This document shows, piece by piece, positions 42,335 through 51,067 of a stretch of DNA of 64,000 nt. The DNA lies in the NCBI GenBank assembly GCA_050181835.1, contig JBFXCU010000014.1, positions 8,072-72,071 on the forward strand. Reading direction: 5' to 3'. The notes beneath the pieces were generated by a model. That model saw only the letters and a program-made list of their open reading frames with translations, did no database searches and was not told the origin of the DNA. Origin of the DNA: CAILZL01 sp050181835 (GTDB lineage Bacteria; Pseudomonadota; Gammaproteobacteria; Steroidobacterales; Steroidobacteraceae). How positions within the stretch are numbered: the stretch's first letter is position 1; the number at the start of each line of letters is the position of its first letter. The translations under genes were made by a program, and so were the position numbers.

Positions 42335-43288
42335 GTGGATCGATCCAGCATGATGGTCTTGTCCGGTAATGCCAGTCGCAAGCTGGCTGAGGATATTGCG
42401 CGTCACCTAAATCTACCGCTGGGGCGGGTCGCTGCCGGTCGCTTCAGTGATGGCGAAATATCCGTTGAATTGATGGACAACGTGCGCGAGCGCGACGTGT
42501 TCATTGTGCAATCCACTTGCGCGCCCACCAATGACAACTTGATGGAATTGCTGATCATGGTCGATGCCTGTCGACGCGCATCAGCGGGTCGAATTACCGC
42601 GGTGATGCCGTACTTCGGCTATTCACGGCAGGATCGCCGCCCCCGTGCGCAACGTTCGGCGATTACCGCCAAGCTAGTGGCCAACATGATCATGCGCGCC
42701 GGTGTGGGGCGCTTGCTGACAGTGGATTTGCATGCAGATCAGATCACCGGCTTTTTTGATATTCCGGTCGACAATGTGTACTCGTCGCCGGTGTTGCTGG
42801 GCGAGGTATGGAAACAGAAATATGCTGATTTGGTAGTGGTGTCGCCGGACGTTGGTGGTGTGGTGCGTGCACGCGCGCTGGCTAAACGCCTGGATGATGC
42901 TGATCTCGCCATCATCGATAAGCGTCGTCCACGCGCTAACGAATCAGAAGTGATGAATATTATTGGTGAAGTGAAGGGCAAGTCTTGCGTACTGCTTGAT
43001 GATTTGGTTGATACCGCAGGCACGCTATGCCATGCGGCAACAGCTCTGAAGCAGGAAGGCGCCAAGCGTGTGGTGGCCTACATTACTCACCCGGTATTGT
43101 CTGGGCCAGCGGTAGAACGCATTGGCAAGTCGGATCTGGATGAGTTGATCGTCACCGACACCATTCCGTTGTCAGCGGCGGCACAGGCGTGTCCTAAGAT
43201 TCGACAATTGTCGGTGGCCGGATTACTGGCCGAAACCATGCGTCGTATCCGCGATGAAGAAAGCGTCAGTTCGCTCTATGTCGATTAG
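42335..43288 (+). CDS. prs: Ribose-phosphate pyrophosphokinase
   Basis: Makes PRPP from ribose 5-phosphate and ATP. The 317-residue protein aligns with E. coli Prs throughout: GRFSDGEISVELMDNVRERDVFIVQSTCAPTNDNLMELL, YFGYSRQDRRPRAQ, VDLHADQITGFFDIPVDNVYSSP, VVSPDVGGVVRARA and the PRPP-binding VLLDDLVDTAGTL. The start is the GTG at 42335, seven bases after GGGAG; an ATG at 42350 lacks a good site. It lies 34 bases after the tRNA-Gln gene and may be co-transcribed with it. Confidence 0.96.
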   Translation: MDRSSMMVLSGNASRKLAEDIARHLNLPLGRVAAGRFSDGEISVELMDNVRERDVFIVQSTCAPTNDNLMELLIMVDACRRASAGRITAVMPYFGYSRQDRRPRAQRSAITAKLVANMIMRAGVGRLLTVDLHADQITGFFDIPVDNVYSSPVLLGEVWKQKYADLVVVSPDVGGVVRARALAKRLDDADLAIIDKRRPRANESEVMNIIGEVKGKSCVLLDDLVDTAGTLCHAATALKQEGAKRVVAYITHPVLSGPAVERIGKSDLDELIVTDTIPLSAAAQACPKIRQLSVAGLLAETMRRIRDEESVSSLYVD

Positions 43289-43402
43289 GCAAGAGCGGAT
43301 TGCAAGTATGTCTCGGTGTGAGTTGCTCGCGCTGACATAAGTGGTCATGTAGTGCTTGGTCGCGACACTGCATGACTTGTTGGTAAATAGTTGGAGATTG
43401 TT

Positions 43403-44086
43403 ATGAAGACTGCATTTGAAATTGTTGCCGACCCACGTGGTACGGGGCAGGGGAAGGGTGCGAGCCGCCGCCTGCGTCATGCCGGTAAGGTTCCGGCAAT
43501 TTTGTATGGTGGCAATATTGCCCCGAAGAGCATTACCCTTGACCATCAGAATCTGCTGACGCTGCTGGAAAAAGAGCGTTTTTTCACGTCAATTTTGTCG
43601 TTGCGCATTGGTGACGAAAAGCACACGGCGATCTTGAAAGATATTCAGCGTCATCCAGCCAAGAATGCCGTGTTGCATCTTGACCTGCTGCGCGTCATGG
43701 AAAATGAGCCGATTCGCATGACGATTCCACTGCACTTCCTCAATGCCGCTATTGCGCCGGGCGTGAAGACGGGAGGTGGTCAAGTGTCGCATCTGCTTAA
43801 TGAAGTGGAAGTGGTGTGCTTGCCGAAAGACCTGCCAGAGTTCATCGAAGTTGATATGGCGGCCATGGAAATGAATGACACCAAGCATCTGTCCGATCTG
43901 TCGCTGCCGGCGGGTGTGGATCTGGTGTTGTTGTCGCACGGTCGTGATGAAGCGGTGGTGTCAGTGCATCACTCACGCGTGGTAGCGGAAGAGGCTGCTG
44001 CGCCAGCCGCCGACACTGCTGCGCCAGCTACGCCTGCCAAGGCTGCTGCTGCGGCTCCTGCCAAGAAAGAAGGCGGCAAAAAGTAA
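43403..44086 (+). CDS. rplY: Ribosomal protein bL25 (CTC form)
   Basis: Binds 5S rRNA in the large subunit. The 227-residue protein is the long CTC form: an N-terminal L25 domain (DPRGTGQGKGASRRLRHAGKVPAILYGGN, LDLLRVMENEPIRMTIPLHFLN) and a C-terminal TL5 domain (GGGQVSHLLNEVEVVCLPKDLPEFIEVDM). The end is an Ala/Lys-rich tail (APAADTAAPATPAKAAAAAPAKKEGGKK). The ATG at 43403 has TTGGAG upstream. Operon with pth and ychF. Confidence 0.96.
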   Translation: MKTAFEIVADPRGTGQGKGASRRLRHAGKVPAILYGGNIAPKSITLDHQNLLTLLEKERFFTSILSLRIGDEKHTAILKDIQRHPAKNAVLHLDLLRVMENEPIRMTIPLHFLNAAIAPGVKTGGGQVSHLLNEVEVVCLPKDLPEFIEVDMAAMEMNDTKHLSDLSLPAGVDLVLLSHGRDEAVVSVHHSRVVAEEAAAPAADTAAPATPAKAAAAAPAKKEGGKK

Positions 44087-44103
44087 GCACTGTCATGTTG
44101 TCG

Positions 44104-44127
44104 GGGCTGTCCTTGATCGGACGGCCC
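44104..44127 (+). terminator. Hairpin after rplY, weak terminator candidate
   Basis: GGGCTGTCC (44104-44112) pairs with GGACGGCCC (44119-44127) through one G-T wobble. A short mixed T stretch follows, without a clean T-run. It may attenuate transcription into pth. Confidence 0.45.
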
Positions 44128-44164
44128 TCGCATTTCAGTGCTAACACTTTAGCTGCTTGTCGTC

Positions 44165-44758
44165 ATGCCAGGGACTCCATTGCATATGATTGTCGGCTTG
44201 GGTAATCCCGGTGCCGAACATCTACAGACTCGCCACAATGCGGGCTTCTGGTTTGTGGATGCGTTAGCGCAAAAATATAGCGGCCAGTTTCGCGGTCATA
44301 CCCGCTACCAGGGCGAGGTGTGCCGCATTCAAATTGGTGCGCAAGAAGTGCAGCTACTGAAGCCGACAACCTACATGAATCGCAGCGGCTTATCGATTCG
44401 TGCACTGAGTGACTACCTGAAGATTGCACCGGAACAAATTCTGGTCGCTCACGATGAACTGGACTTGTTGCCTGGGGTGGCGCGTTTCAAACTGGGCGGC
44501 GGTCATGGTGGTCACAATGGCTTACGTGACACCATTACCCATGTTGGCCAGAATTTCTGGCGTCTACGCTTGGGTATCGGTCATCCTGGTGATCGCTCTG
44601 AGGTAATTGATTTTGTGTTGCAGCGTGCTTCAGCAAAAGAAGAAGACCTGATTGTTACCGCGTTGCAGGCGGCGTTGGAACAGGTGCCGGTGTTTCTGGA
44701 GCAGGGCGCTGAAAAAGCCATGCATGCATTGCACAGTCAGAGTGGTAAGTCTGCGTAG
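44165..44758 (+). CDS. pth: Peptidyl-tRNA hydrolase
   Basis: Recycles tRNA from prematurely released peptidyl-tRNA. The 197-residue protein has MIVGLGNPGAEHLQTRHNAGFWFVD (catalytic His in RHNAG), LLKPTTYMNRSG, VAHDELDLLPG and GGGHGGHNGLRDTITHVG, plus RLGIGHPGD and FVLQRAS. The N-terminus has seven extra residues before MIVG; the Met at 44186 could be the true start, but no better site is seen. Fits rplY-pth-ychF. Confidence 0.96.
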   Translation: MPGTPLHMIVGLGNPGAEHLQTRHNAGFWFVDALAQKYSGQFRGHTRYQGEVCRIQIGAQEVQLLKPTTYMNRSGLSIRALSDYLKIAPEQILVAHDELDLLPGVARFKLGGGHGGHNGLRDTITHVGQNFWRLRLGIGHPGDRSEVIDFVLQRASAKEEDLIVTALQAALEQVPVFLEQGAEKAMHALHSQSGKSA

Positions 44759-44809
44759 ACTGCACTCAACTGATTATTCCTTATTCACTAATTTAGTCGG
44801 ACATTATTC

Positions 44810-45901
44810 ATGGGCATCAAATGCGGCATCGTCGGTCTGCCTAACGTCGGCAAGTCGACGCTCTTTAATGCACTAACGCGTGCGCAGATTGCTGCTGAGA
44901 ACTATCCGTTCTGCACCATTGAACCGAACACGGGTGTAGTACCGGTGCCTGACTTACGTTTGCAAGCGCTGGCCGAGATCGTCAAGCCGGAACGCATTCT
45001 GCCCACCATGGTGGAGTTTGTGGATATCGCGGGCTTGGTCGCCGGTGCGTCCACTGGTGAAGGCTTGGGTAATAAATTTTTATCGCACATCCGTGAGACC
45101 GACGCGATCGCGCATGTGGTGCGCTGCTTTGTTGATGATGATGTGATCCACGTTGCTGGCAAAGTCAGTCCGCTGGATGACATTGCGGTGATCAATACCG
45201 AATTGGCATTGGCGGATCTGGATAGCGTTGAGCGCGCCTTGCGTCGTGCGGAAAAATCCGCCAAAACCGGTGACAAAGACGCCGTCAAACTAGGTGCAGT
45301 GCTGAAGCGATTGAATGAGCATCTGGATAGTGGCCAGCCTGCGCGCTCAATGCCGATTGAGCCAGAGGAGCACAAGCTGCTGCACGAACTGCACCTGATC
45401 ACCATCAAGCCGCTGATGTACGTTGCCAATGTCGCTGAAGATGGTTTCGATAACAATCCACGCCTCGACGAAGTGCGTGCGCTGGCCGTGAAAGAAGGCG
45501 CGCAGGTGGTGTCAGTGTGCGCTGCCATTGAAGCTGAAATATCCCAGCTGGAGGAAGTTGACCGCGCCGACTTCCTCACAGAAATGGGCCTGACCGAACC
45601 AGGCCTTAATCGCGTCATCCGTGCTGGTTACGAGCTACTGGGTCTGCAGACTTACTTCACCGCTGGCGTCAAAGAAGTGCGTGCTTGGACCGTTCGCGCC
45701 GGCTCTACCGCGCCGCAAGCTGCCGGCGTGATTCACACCGATTTCGAAAAAGGCTTTATCCGTGTCGAGGTCATCGCCTACGACGATTACATTGCGCTGC
45801 GCGGTGAACAAGGTGCCAAAGAAGCGGGTAAATTACGCCTCGAAGGTAAGGAATATTTGGTTCGTGAGGGTGATGTGATGCATTTTCGTTTCAACGTGTG
45901 A
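44810..45901 (+). CDS. ychF: Redox-regulated ATPase YchF (OLA1 family)
   Basis: A 363-residue Obg-family ATPase that binds ribosomes. P-loop GLPNVGKSTLFNALT, switch sequence TMVEFVDIAGLVAGASTGEGLGNKFLSHIRETDAIAHVVRCF, the NxxE specificity change (YVANVAEDG) and a C-terminal TGS domain (TYFTAGVKEVRAWTVRAGSTAPQAAGVIHTDFEKGFIRVEV). Standard length and gene position after pth. Confidence 0.97.
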   Translation: MGIKCGIVGLPNVGKSTLFNALTRAQIAAENYPFCTIEPNTGVVPVPDLRLQALAEIVKPERILPTMVEFVDIAGLVAGASTGEGLGNKFLSHIRETDAIAHVVRCFVDDDVIHVAGKVSPLDDIAVINTELALADLDSVERALRRAEKSAKTGDKDAVKLGAVLKRLNEHLDSGQPARSMPIEPEEHKLLHELHLITIKPLMYVANVAEDGFDNNPRLDEVRALAVKEGAQVVSVCAAIEAEISQLEEVDRADFLTEMGLTEPGLNRVIRAGYELLGLQTYFTAGVKEVRAWTVRAGSTAPQAAGVIHTDFEKGFIRVEVIAYDDYIALRGEQGAKEAGKLRLEGKEYLVREGDVMHFRFNV

Positions 45902-46006
45902 TTTTAGGGGTGTTTAAGGCGGTCACTTAGCTTGACAGTCGGCACCCCTGCCAACAGAATTCGCGACCCTAGAAACGGCACAGCTACGCAGCTGGGGTCG
46001 AACGAA

Positions 46007-46083
<77 letters not shown>

Positions 46084-46578
46084 ACTTTCTTTAATAAAAA
46101 CAATAAGTTACTTGTTTTGTCAGTTTTCCGATCTTCCAGTCTCGTGCAGTCTCGTGCACTAGGTAGCTCACCGCTTCGCAATGAACGGTGGTTGAGATGA
46201 AATTAATCAATTCAGTAACTTGGGCTTGCCGGGCTCAATCAGTCGTAATGCGATAGTGTGTTGGTGTGCTCACGTCGGTAGTGCCTTGCCGCAAAGTCTT
46301 TTGCCATTGTCGGTTCTGATTATCTGCGGCAGCGCGCGTCGTGCCGGTGCGCTTGCCACTTTTTCGCAACGCTGCACGCTTTACTTCACTCCAGAGGGAG
46401 GCAAGCAGTTACCGCGCCTGCCGTAGTGGTGATGTGCAGTAAATCACTTGCGATATCGCTGCATCAGCTCACGTTAATTCGCGTTAATAAACGTAAATAA
46501 CAACAGTTCTTTACTTGCTTATACCGCAGCTCAGGCCAAATATGGGAGCTGAAGACGACTTGGGTTTAAGGAGTGATC
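46084..46578. other. Intergenic region upstream of the metal-uptake operon
   Basis: About 495 bases. A 68-codon TTG-start frame (46220-46426) exists but I do not call it. A short exact direct repeat CTCGTGCA occurs at about 46141 and 46151. The notable element is the pair of CGTTAAT repeats at 46472-46488 described separately. AAGGAG (46568-46573) serves the first operon gene. Confidence 0.5.
46472..46497. promoter_or_regulatory. Phased CGTTAAT repeats, candidate operator
   Basis: CGTTAAT at 46472-46478 and again at 46482-46488 start exactly ten bases apart; a third, weaker CGTAAAT follows at 46492-46498. Such helical-turn spacing is typical of OmpR/CadC-type winged-helix operators. The same core appears twice before the winged-helix gene (52133-52151). 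They lie about 90 bases before the first operon gene. Function inferred. Confidence 0.45.
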
Positions 46579-46893
46579 ATGAAACCTCGCATGCTTGCTT
46601 TGATGATGGCGATACCGCTGCTGGTGGTGTCGGCAGCGGCATTTGCTCATGCGCCTCTACTTGACTGCTATGTCGACGCTGATCAGGTTAGGTGCGAGGC
46701 GGGGTATTCGGATGGCACTTCTGCTGAAGGTAAAAAAATCATGGTGCTGGACGCTAGCAACAAACTGTTATTGCAGGGGGTGCTGGATAGTTCCGGTGCG
46801 TTCACGTTCACAGCTCCGGTCGGTGACTACCATGTGGTCTTTGAGGGCGGTGAGAGTCATGTCGTTACTATGTATAGCGCGCAGATTTCCTGA
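46579..46893 (+). CDS. Small secreted protein, first gene of metal-uptake operon
   Basis: A 104-residue exported protein: MKPRMLALMMAIPLLVVSAAAFAH is a signal peptide. The mature protein begins HAPLLDCYVDADQVRCEAGYSDGTSAEGK and resembles the Ig-like/carboxypeptidase-regulatory folds found in nickel or cobalt periplasmic proteins (VLDSSGAFTFTAPVGDYHVVFEGGESHVV). Two Cys (LDCYV and VRCEA) could form a disulfide. Two His residues (HAP at the new N-terminus, ESHVV) might bind metal. AAGGAG five bases before the ATG supports this start. Exact family not certain. Confidence 0.7.
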   Translation: MKPRMLALMMAIPLLVVSAAAFAHAPLLDCYVDADQVRCEAGYSDGTSAEGKKIMVLDASNKLLLQGVLDSSGAFTFTAPVGDYHVVFEGGESHVVTMYSAQIS

Positions 46894-46955
46894 CCGGCGT
46901 TGAGTTAGGTTAATAGTCAGATCGTTATGGTGTGCCCAGAGGGTAAAGAACTCAG

Positions 46956-47795
46956 ATGAGCGTAGAGAGTAATGCCAAGTTTTCGCGCGGTGGGCTGGCT
47001 GCGGCATTGCTGTTGGTAGTTACACCTGTCTTTGCGCATTTTCAGATGTTGTACGTTCAGGAATCTGCCTTACAGCGAGGGAGCGCCCTGACTATGGGGC
47101 TCATTTTTACTCACCCCTTTGCTGGAGGCCCGACCATGGCAATGGGTAAGCCGAGGTCTTTCAGTGTGGTCAGCCAACGTGGTGATGCTGAGTCACGGAC
47201 AACGGATTTACAGCCCTACTTGAAGCCGGTCGAATGGCAGGGTGTTGGCAATAACGCGGCGGCCTATGAAGCGGCGATACCGCGTGAAGTGGTACGATCG
47301 CAGGGCGATTACGTGTTTCTGCTTGAGCCCGAGCCTTATCTTGAAAAGGAAGAAGACAAGTATATTCAGCAATTTACCAAGCTGGTGATGAACGTAGGTG
47401 GCGTACCGGGTAACTGGGCTGATGTGCAAGGCTTGCCAGCGGAGATTCAGCCACTCAATAAACCGTATGCCAATTGGGTGGGTGGGGTATTTCGCGGCAT
47501 CGTGTTGTCGCAAGGTAAGCCGGTGCCATTTGCTGAAATTGAAATTGAATACATTAATCATTTACCCGACTTGGAAGGCAAGGCCTTTGCGACCAAGGCT
47601 GCGGTTACAGCGCCACATCCGGCTTACGGTAATCTGAGCATCAAGGCCGATGCTAATGGCCAGTTCGCGATTGGTTTGCCACGCGCTGGTTGGTGGGGTG
47701 TGTGTGCCTTACATGTTGGGCCAGTGACGGAGCATCTCGGTAAGCCGCTATCGCAGGACGCGGTGTTGTGGCTTCAAGCCAAGGACATGCAGTAG
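46956..47795 (+). CDS. DUF4198-type periplasmic protein, second gene of metal-uptake operon
   Basis: A 279-residue secreted protein with N-terminal signal (about 11-27, GLAAALLLVVTPVFAH), then AHFQMLYVQESALQRGSALTMGLIFTHPFAGGPTMAMGKP. The start HFQ, a His directly after cleavage, and the region GDYVFLLEPEPYLEKEEDKYIQQFTKLVMNVGG match the DUF4198 family, periplasmic proteins linked to nickel and cobalt uptake. The C-terminal half is a second beta domain (GIVLSQGKPVPFAEIEIEYIN, LSIKADANGQFAIGLPRAGWW). It precedes an ABC transporter; may deliver metal to it. Confidence 0.8.
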   Translation: MSVESNAKFSRGGLAAALLLVVTPVFAHFQMLYVQESALQRGSALTMGLIFTHPFAGGPTMAMGKPRSFSVVSQRGDAESRTTDLQPYLKPVEWQGVGNNAAAYEAAIPREVVRSQGDYVFLLEPEPYLEKEEDKYIQQFTKLVMNVGGVPGNWADVQGLPAEIQPLNKPYANWVGGVFRGIVLSQGKPVPFAEIEIEYINHLPDLEGKAFATKAAVTAPHPAYGNLSIKADANGQFAIGLPRAGWWGVCALHVGPVTEHLGKPLSQDAVLWLQAKDMQ

Positions 47796-47805
47796 TACCG
47801 CGTCA

Positions 47806-48531
47806 ATGAACAGTGCGACATCACTACCACAGCCGCGAATCATTCCGCCATTATCAGGGCGCTTTGAAAGTATTTTGTTTGTGCTGGCGGCATTGATGCT
47901 GGTGGCGAGTACCGCAGGGTACGTCCTGCTTAAACCAAAGAATGAAGGCCCGCCGGAGCTGCTGAGCTGGCAGGTCAGTTCATTCGACGGACTAAGTACC
48001 GTCGATCAGGCCATACATAGTGCGCTGCTGCCTGCTGCTGAGGAAATTATCTGGGCGAACAATGATACGGGAACCTGGCTCACCATTCCCGAGCTTGAAG
48101 GTACGTTGTTGCCACCGTTCTATCGGGACAATTTCTGGAAAACCAACGGTGAAGTGAAGTGGCAAGTCATCATGCCTGGTGCCACCAGCACTGCAGTCAC
48201 TGAGGCGCCGCCGGTGGATACCAAGAGCGGCCTGGATCCATTCAAGGCTCCCAACAAGGTTTATCAAGGCACCTTGGGTCAGGGTGCCGCAAGTTACTAC
48301 GGCTCGGGTGGCACGGCACCTGGTCAAAGCACCTACCTGGTGGTGATCGGTCATGCGCATAGCGGCGTGTACTTCATTAATCAGGCGACGCTATGGATAC
48401 ACAAGAATCCAAATGAGCCCCTTCCTGATGTGCTGAAAGCAGAGTCGTTAGTCAGTCATGGCTGGCGGCAGATTATTCCCTACAACGGCGCCAGCGAAGT
48501 AGAGCGGGTGAAAGGAAAAGACAATGGTTAA
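47806..48531 (+). CDS. Membrane-anchored periplasmic protein of metal-uptake operon (DUF6162-like)
   Basis: A 241-residue protein with one N-terminal membrane helix (about residues 23-42, ILFVLAALMLVASTAGYVLL) and a soluble periplasmic domain. The core has VDQAIHSALLPAAEEIIWANNDTGTWLTIPELEGTLLPPFYRDNFWKTNG and YLVVIGHAHSGVYFINQATLWIHK, with a HAH motif that could hold metal. Genes with this outline sit next to zinc/manganese-type ABC transporters and I think this is the DUF6162 group, but I recognise it only by context and shape. It overlaps the next gene by eight bases. Confidence 0.65.
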   Translation: MNSATSLPQPRIIPPLSGRFESILFVLAALMLVASTAGYVLLKPKNEGPPELLSWQVSSFDGLSTVDQAIHSALLPAAEEIIWANNDTGTWLTIPELEGTLLPPFYRDNFWKTNGEVKWQVIMPGATSTAVTEAPPVDTKSGLDPFKAPNKVYQGTLGQGAASYYGSGGTAPGQSTYLVVIGHAHSGVYFINQATLWIHKNPNEPLPDVLKAESLVSHGWRQIIPYNGASEVERVKGKDNG

Positions 48532-49471
48532 TCGACGTGCGCTGCTGAGCGTGATACTGACTTGCTTTGCTTTGCTGCCGTTCGGTAATGCAATGGCTGC
48601 CGCGCCCAGCAAAGGCAAGTTGAAGATTGGTACAACGCTGCATCCTTATTACAGCTTTGTATCAAATATTGTTGGCGATCGCGCCGAAGTTGTGCCATTG
48701 ATTGATGCTGAATCAAATCCGCATAACTACCAACCACAGCCGAATGACATGAAACGCGCCATGACCATGGATGCACTAGTAGTGAATGGCATCGGTCATG
48801 ATGAGTGGGCGTTCGAAATTGTCAAGGCAGCGGGACGCAAGAGCACGCTGCCCATTATCTATGCCAATGCTTCGGTAGCCCTGATTCCGATCAATGGGGA
48901 TCAAGGCAATGCCAAGATAGTGAATCCACACACTTTTGTATCGATCACTGCAGCTATCCAGCAGGTCTTTGAAATTACCCGGCGGCTGGGAGAAATTGAC
49001 CCTACCAATGCCGCTTATTATCGCAGTAACGCGACCAAGTACGCGGCACGCCTGCGGCGCTTGCGTGCGGATTTTATGACCCGCTTTGCCAAGCTTGATT
49101 TAAGCGAGTTCCGCTGCGCCACCATGCACGCCGGCTATGATTACATGATGCAGGAATTTGGGCTGAGCATTTCCGCCACTATCGAACCACGACATGGTGT
49201 CAGTCCTACAGCGCGTCAGCTGGCGAATACCATTGATGCCATCAAGCAGGCCGATGTGCGGGTGTTGTTCACTGAAAAGTATTTTGCCAATGGCTTGGCT
49301 AAGCCGATTGAAGCGGCAACTGGTGTCAAAGTGTATTCACTGTCGCATATTTCTGAAGGCCCTTATACCGCCGACAAGTTTGAAAATGAGATGCGCGAAA
49401 ATTTGACTACGTTGGCAGAGGCCATTGAATACACCGCTCATACCCCGGCTCAAAACCAGAAGGGAACCTGA
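48524..49471 (+). CDS. Metal ABC transporter substrate-binding protein (TroA/ZnuA cluster A-I)
   Basis: A 315-residue exported binding protein of the zinc/manganese cluster. Signal peptide MVNRRALLSVILTCFALLPFGNAMA. The metal-site residues of ZnuA are in place: His67 (NPHNYQPQPND), His136 (NPHTFVSI), His202 (MHAGYDYMM) and Glu251 (FTEKYF). EPRHGVSPTARQLANTI is another family landmark. There is no His-rich flexible loop. The metal is therefore zinc or manganese by family, with no way to choose from sequence alone. It is followed by ATPase and permease genes. Confidence 0.9.
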   Translation: MVNRRALLSVILTCFALLPFGNAMAAAPSKGKLKIGTTLHPYYSFVSNIVGDRAEVVPLIDAESNPHNYQPQPNDMKRAMTMDALVVNGIGHDEWAFEIVKAAGRKSTLPIIYANASVALIPINGDQGNAKIVNPHTFVSITAAIQQVFEITRRLGEIDPTNAAYYRSNATKYAARLRRLRADFMTRFAKLDLSEFRCATMHAGYDYMMQEFGLSISATIEPRHGVSPTARQLANTIDAIKQADVRVLFTEKYFANGLAKPIEAATGVKVYSLSHISEGPYTADKFENEMRENLTTLAEAIEYTAHTPAQNQKGT

Positions 49472-49473
49472 TC

Positions 49474-50163
49474 ATGCGTGGCCCGGCGATTGTTTTTGAC
49501 CATGTATCCCTAGAGCTGGGGGGTACTGCCATTCTCGACAATGTCAGCTTTCGTATTGAAGCTGGCGCATTGCATTGCATCGTCGGTGCGAATGGCGGTG
49601 GTAAGACATCGTTGATTCGTTCATTGATCGGCCAGATGCCACACGCGGGGCAGATTCGCTTGGAGGGCGCACATCAGGGGCCGGTAGGCTATGTGCCGCA
49701 AGTGCTGGACTTTGATCGCAACGTGCCAATGACGGTGCGCGATGTGATGGCGATGCTGACGCAGCGCAAACCGGCATTTCTTGGCTCGTCAAAACTACAT
49801 CGTCAAGGTGTGGAAGCCGCGTTGCGGCGAACCGGTGTGCTGGATAAAGAATCGCGACCGTTCGGTGGTTTGTCAGGTGGTGAACGTCAGCGAGTACTGT
49901 TTGCGCAGGCGTTGCACCCGTCGCCAGCGCTGTTAATTCTTGATGAGCCTAGTGCGAACATTGATGAGCTGGGTGCCAAGATGGTCGAAGAAGTGGTGCT
50001 GGAATTGAATGCCAGTGGTGTCACTGTGGTGTGGATTAATCACGATTGGGATCAAGTGCGACGCGTAGCGCACTCGGTTACGGGCATCAATCACAAAGTG
50101 CTGTTTCATGGTGTGCCGAGTGAAGTACTGACGTGGGTAGAGCCCAAAGTGATGTTGTCATGA
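49474..50163 (+). CDS. Metal ABC transporter ATP-binding protein
   Basis: A 229-residue ATPase energising metal import. Walker A GANGGGKTSL (residues 38-47), Q-loop GYVPQVLDFD, signature LSGGERQRVLFAQAL, Walker B LLILDEPSANID and the switch His in VVWINHDWDQVRR. Length and order (binding protein, ATPase, permease) match the ZnuABC/TroABC class. Its stop overlaps the permease start. Confidence 0.95.
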   Translation: MRGPAIVFDHVSLELGGTAILDNVSFRIEAGALHCIVGANGGGKTSLIRSLIGQMPHAGQIRLEGAHQGPVGYVPQVLDFDRNVPMTVRDVMAMLTQRKPAFLGSSKLHRQGVEAALRRTGVLDKESRPFGGLSGGERQRVLFAQALHPSPALLILDEPSANIDELGAKMVEEVVLELNASGVTVVWINHDWDQVRRVAHSVTGINHKVLFHGVPSEVLTWVEPKVMLS

Positions 50164-51065
50164 CTGAAATTTACGAAGCCATTCGCATCGCAGTACAAGC
50201 GATGGCACAGCAAGGTACCTTGCCGCAGCCGTTCTTTTACCAGTTCGTCATCAACGCGTTGTTATGCACCTTGTTGATTGGCCCATTGTTGGGTGCGCTG
50301 GGTACTATGGTTGTCATTAAGCACATGGCGTTTTTTAGTCAAGCAGTCGGTAATGCAGCATTGACTGGCGTAGCTATTGGTATCTTGCTAGGCGAATCCT
50401 ATACCTCGCCTTATGTGTCGATGTTCAGTTTTTGTATCTTGTTTGGTATCGCTCTCAAGTACACGCAGTACCGCACTAATCTTTCCAATGATTCGCTGAT
50501 TGGCGTCTTTCTGTCGATCTCACTCGCCTTTGGCGCGTCACTGCTGCTGTATGTGTCGGCCAAGATCAATACGCATGTGATGGAGAGCGTGCTATTTGGT
50601 TCGATTCTCGCTGTGGACTACACCGACATGAATATCCTGCTGGTGGTGACGCTGATCGCCGCTGCGGTAGTCATCCCGCTCTATAACCAGATGCTGCTTG
50701 CCAGTCTCAATCCAAGTTTGGCGCATGCGCGTGGTGCAAATGTACGCTTGCTGGAATACGCCTTTGTTGTGCTGGTCACCATTGTTACCGTGGCCTGCCT
50801 GAAGATCATTGGTGCAGTGCTGGTGGAAGCGTTGTTGCTAATTCCCGCTGCTGCCGCACGCAATATCAGTCGCACGCTGGGTGGCTTTGTTGCCGGCAGC
50901 ATGATCATTGCGACGATATCTTGTGTGCTGGGTGTGTTGTTACCAATGCAACTTGCCTTGCCAGTCCCTACTGGTGGTGCCATTGTCTTGGTGGCGGCAC
51001 TGGCGTTTGTGGTGACCACCATTATGCGTACCACCATGCCCCGCTTTCGTGCTGGAGGAGGCTAG
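50160..51065 (+). CDS. Metal ABC transporter permease
   Basis: A 301-residue inner-membrane protein of the ABC-3 family (ZnuB/TroC-like), about eight or nine membrane helices. Characteristic stretches are FVINALLCTLLIGPLLGALGTMVVIKHMAFFSQAVGNAALTGVAIG, LIGVFLSISLAFGASLLLYVS, and KIIGAVLVEALLLIPAAAARNISRTLGGF. The ATG at 50160 overlaps the ATPase stop; the frame from 50133 would overlap further and adds no conserved residues. Partner of the ATPase before it. Confidence 0.93.
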   Translation: MTEIYEAIRIAVQAMAQQGTLPQPFFYQFVINALLCTLLIGPLLGALGTMVVIKHMAFFSQAVGNAALTGVAIGILLGESYTSPYVSMFSFCILFGIALKYTQYRTNLSNDSLIGVFLSISLAFGASLLLYVSAKINTHVMESVLFGSILAVDYTDMNILLVVTLIAAAVVIPLYNQMLLASLNPSLAHARGANVRLLEYAFVVLVTIVTVACLKIIGAVLVEALLLIPAAAARNISRTLGGFVAGSMIIATISCVLGVLLPMQLALPVPTGGAIVLVAALAFVVTTIMRTTMPRFRAGGG

Positions 51066-51067
51066 TT

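Noticed and set aside
46220..46426. A 68-codon TTG-start frame after tRNA-Met
   Set aside because: No Shine-Dalgarno, no recognisable domain, rare start codon.
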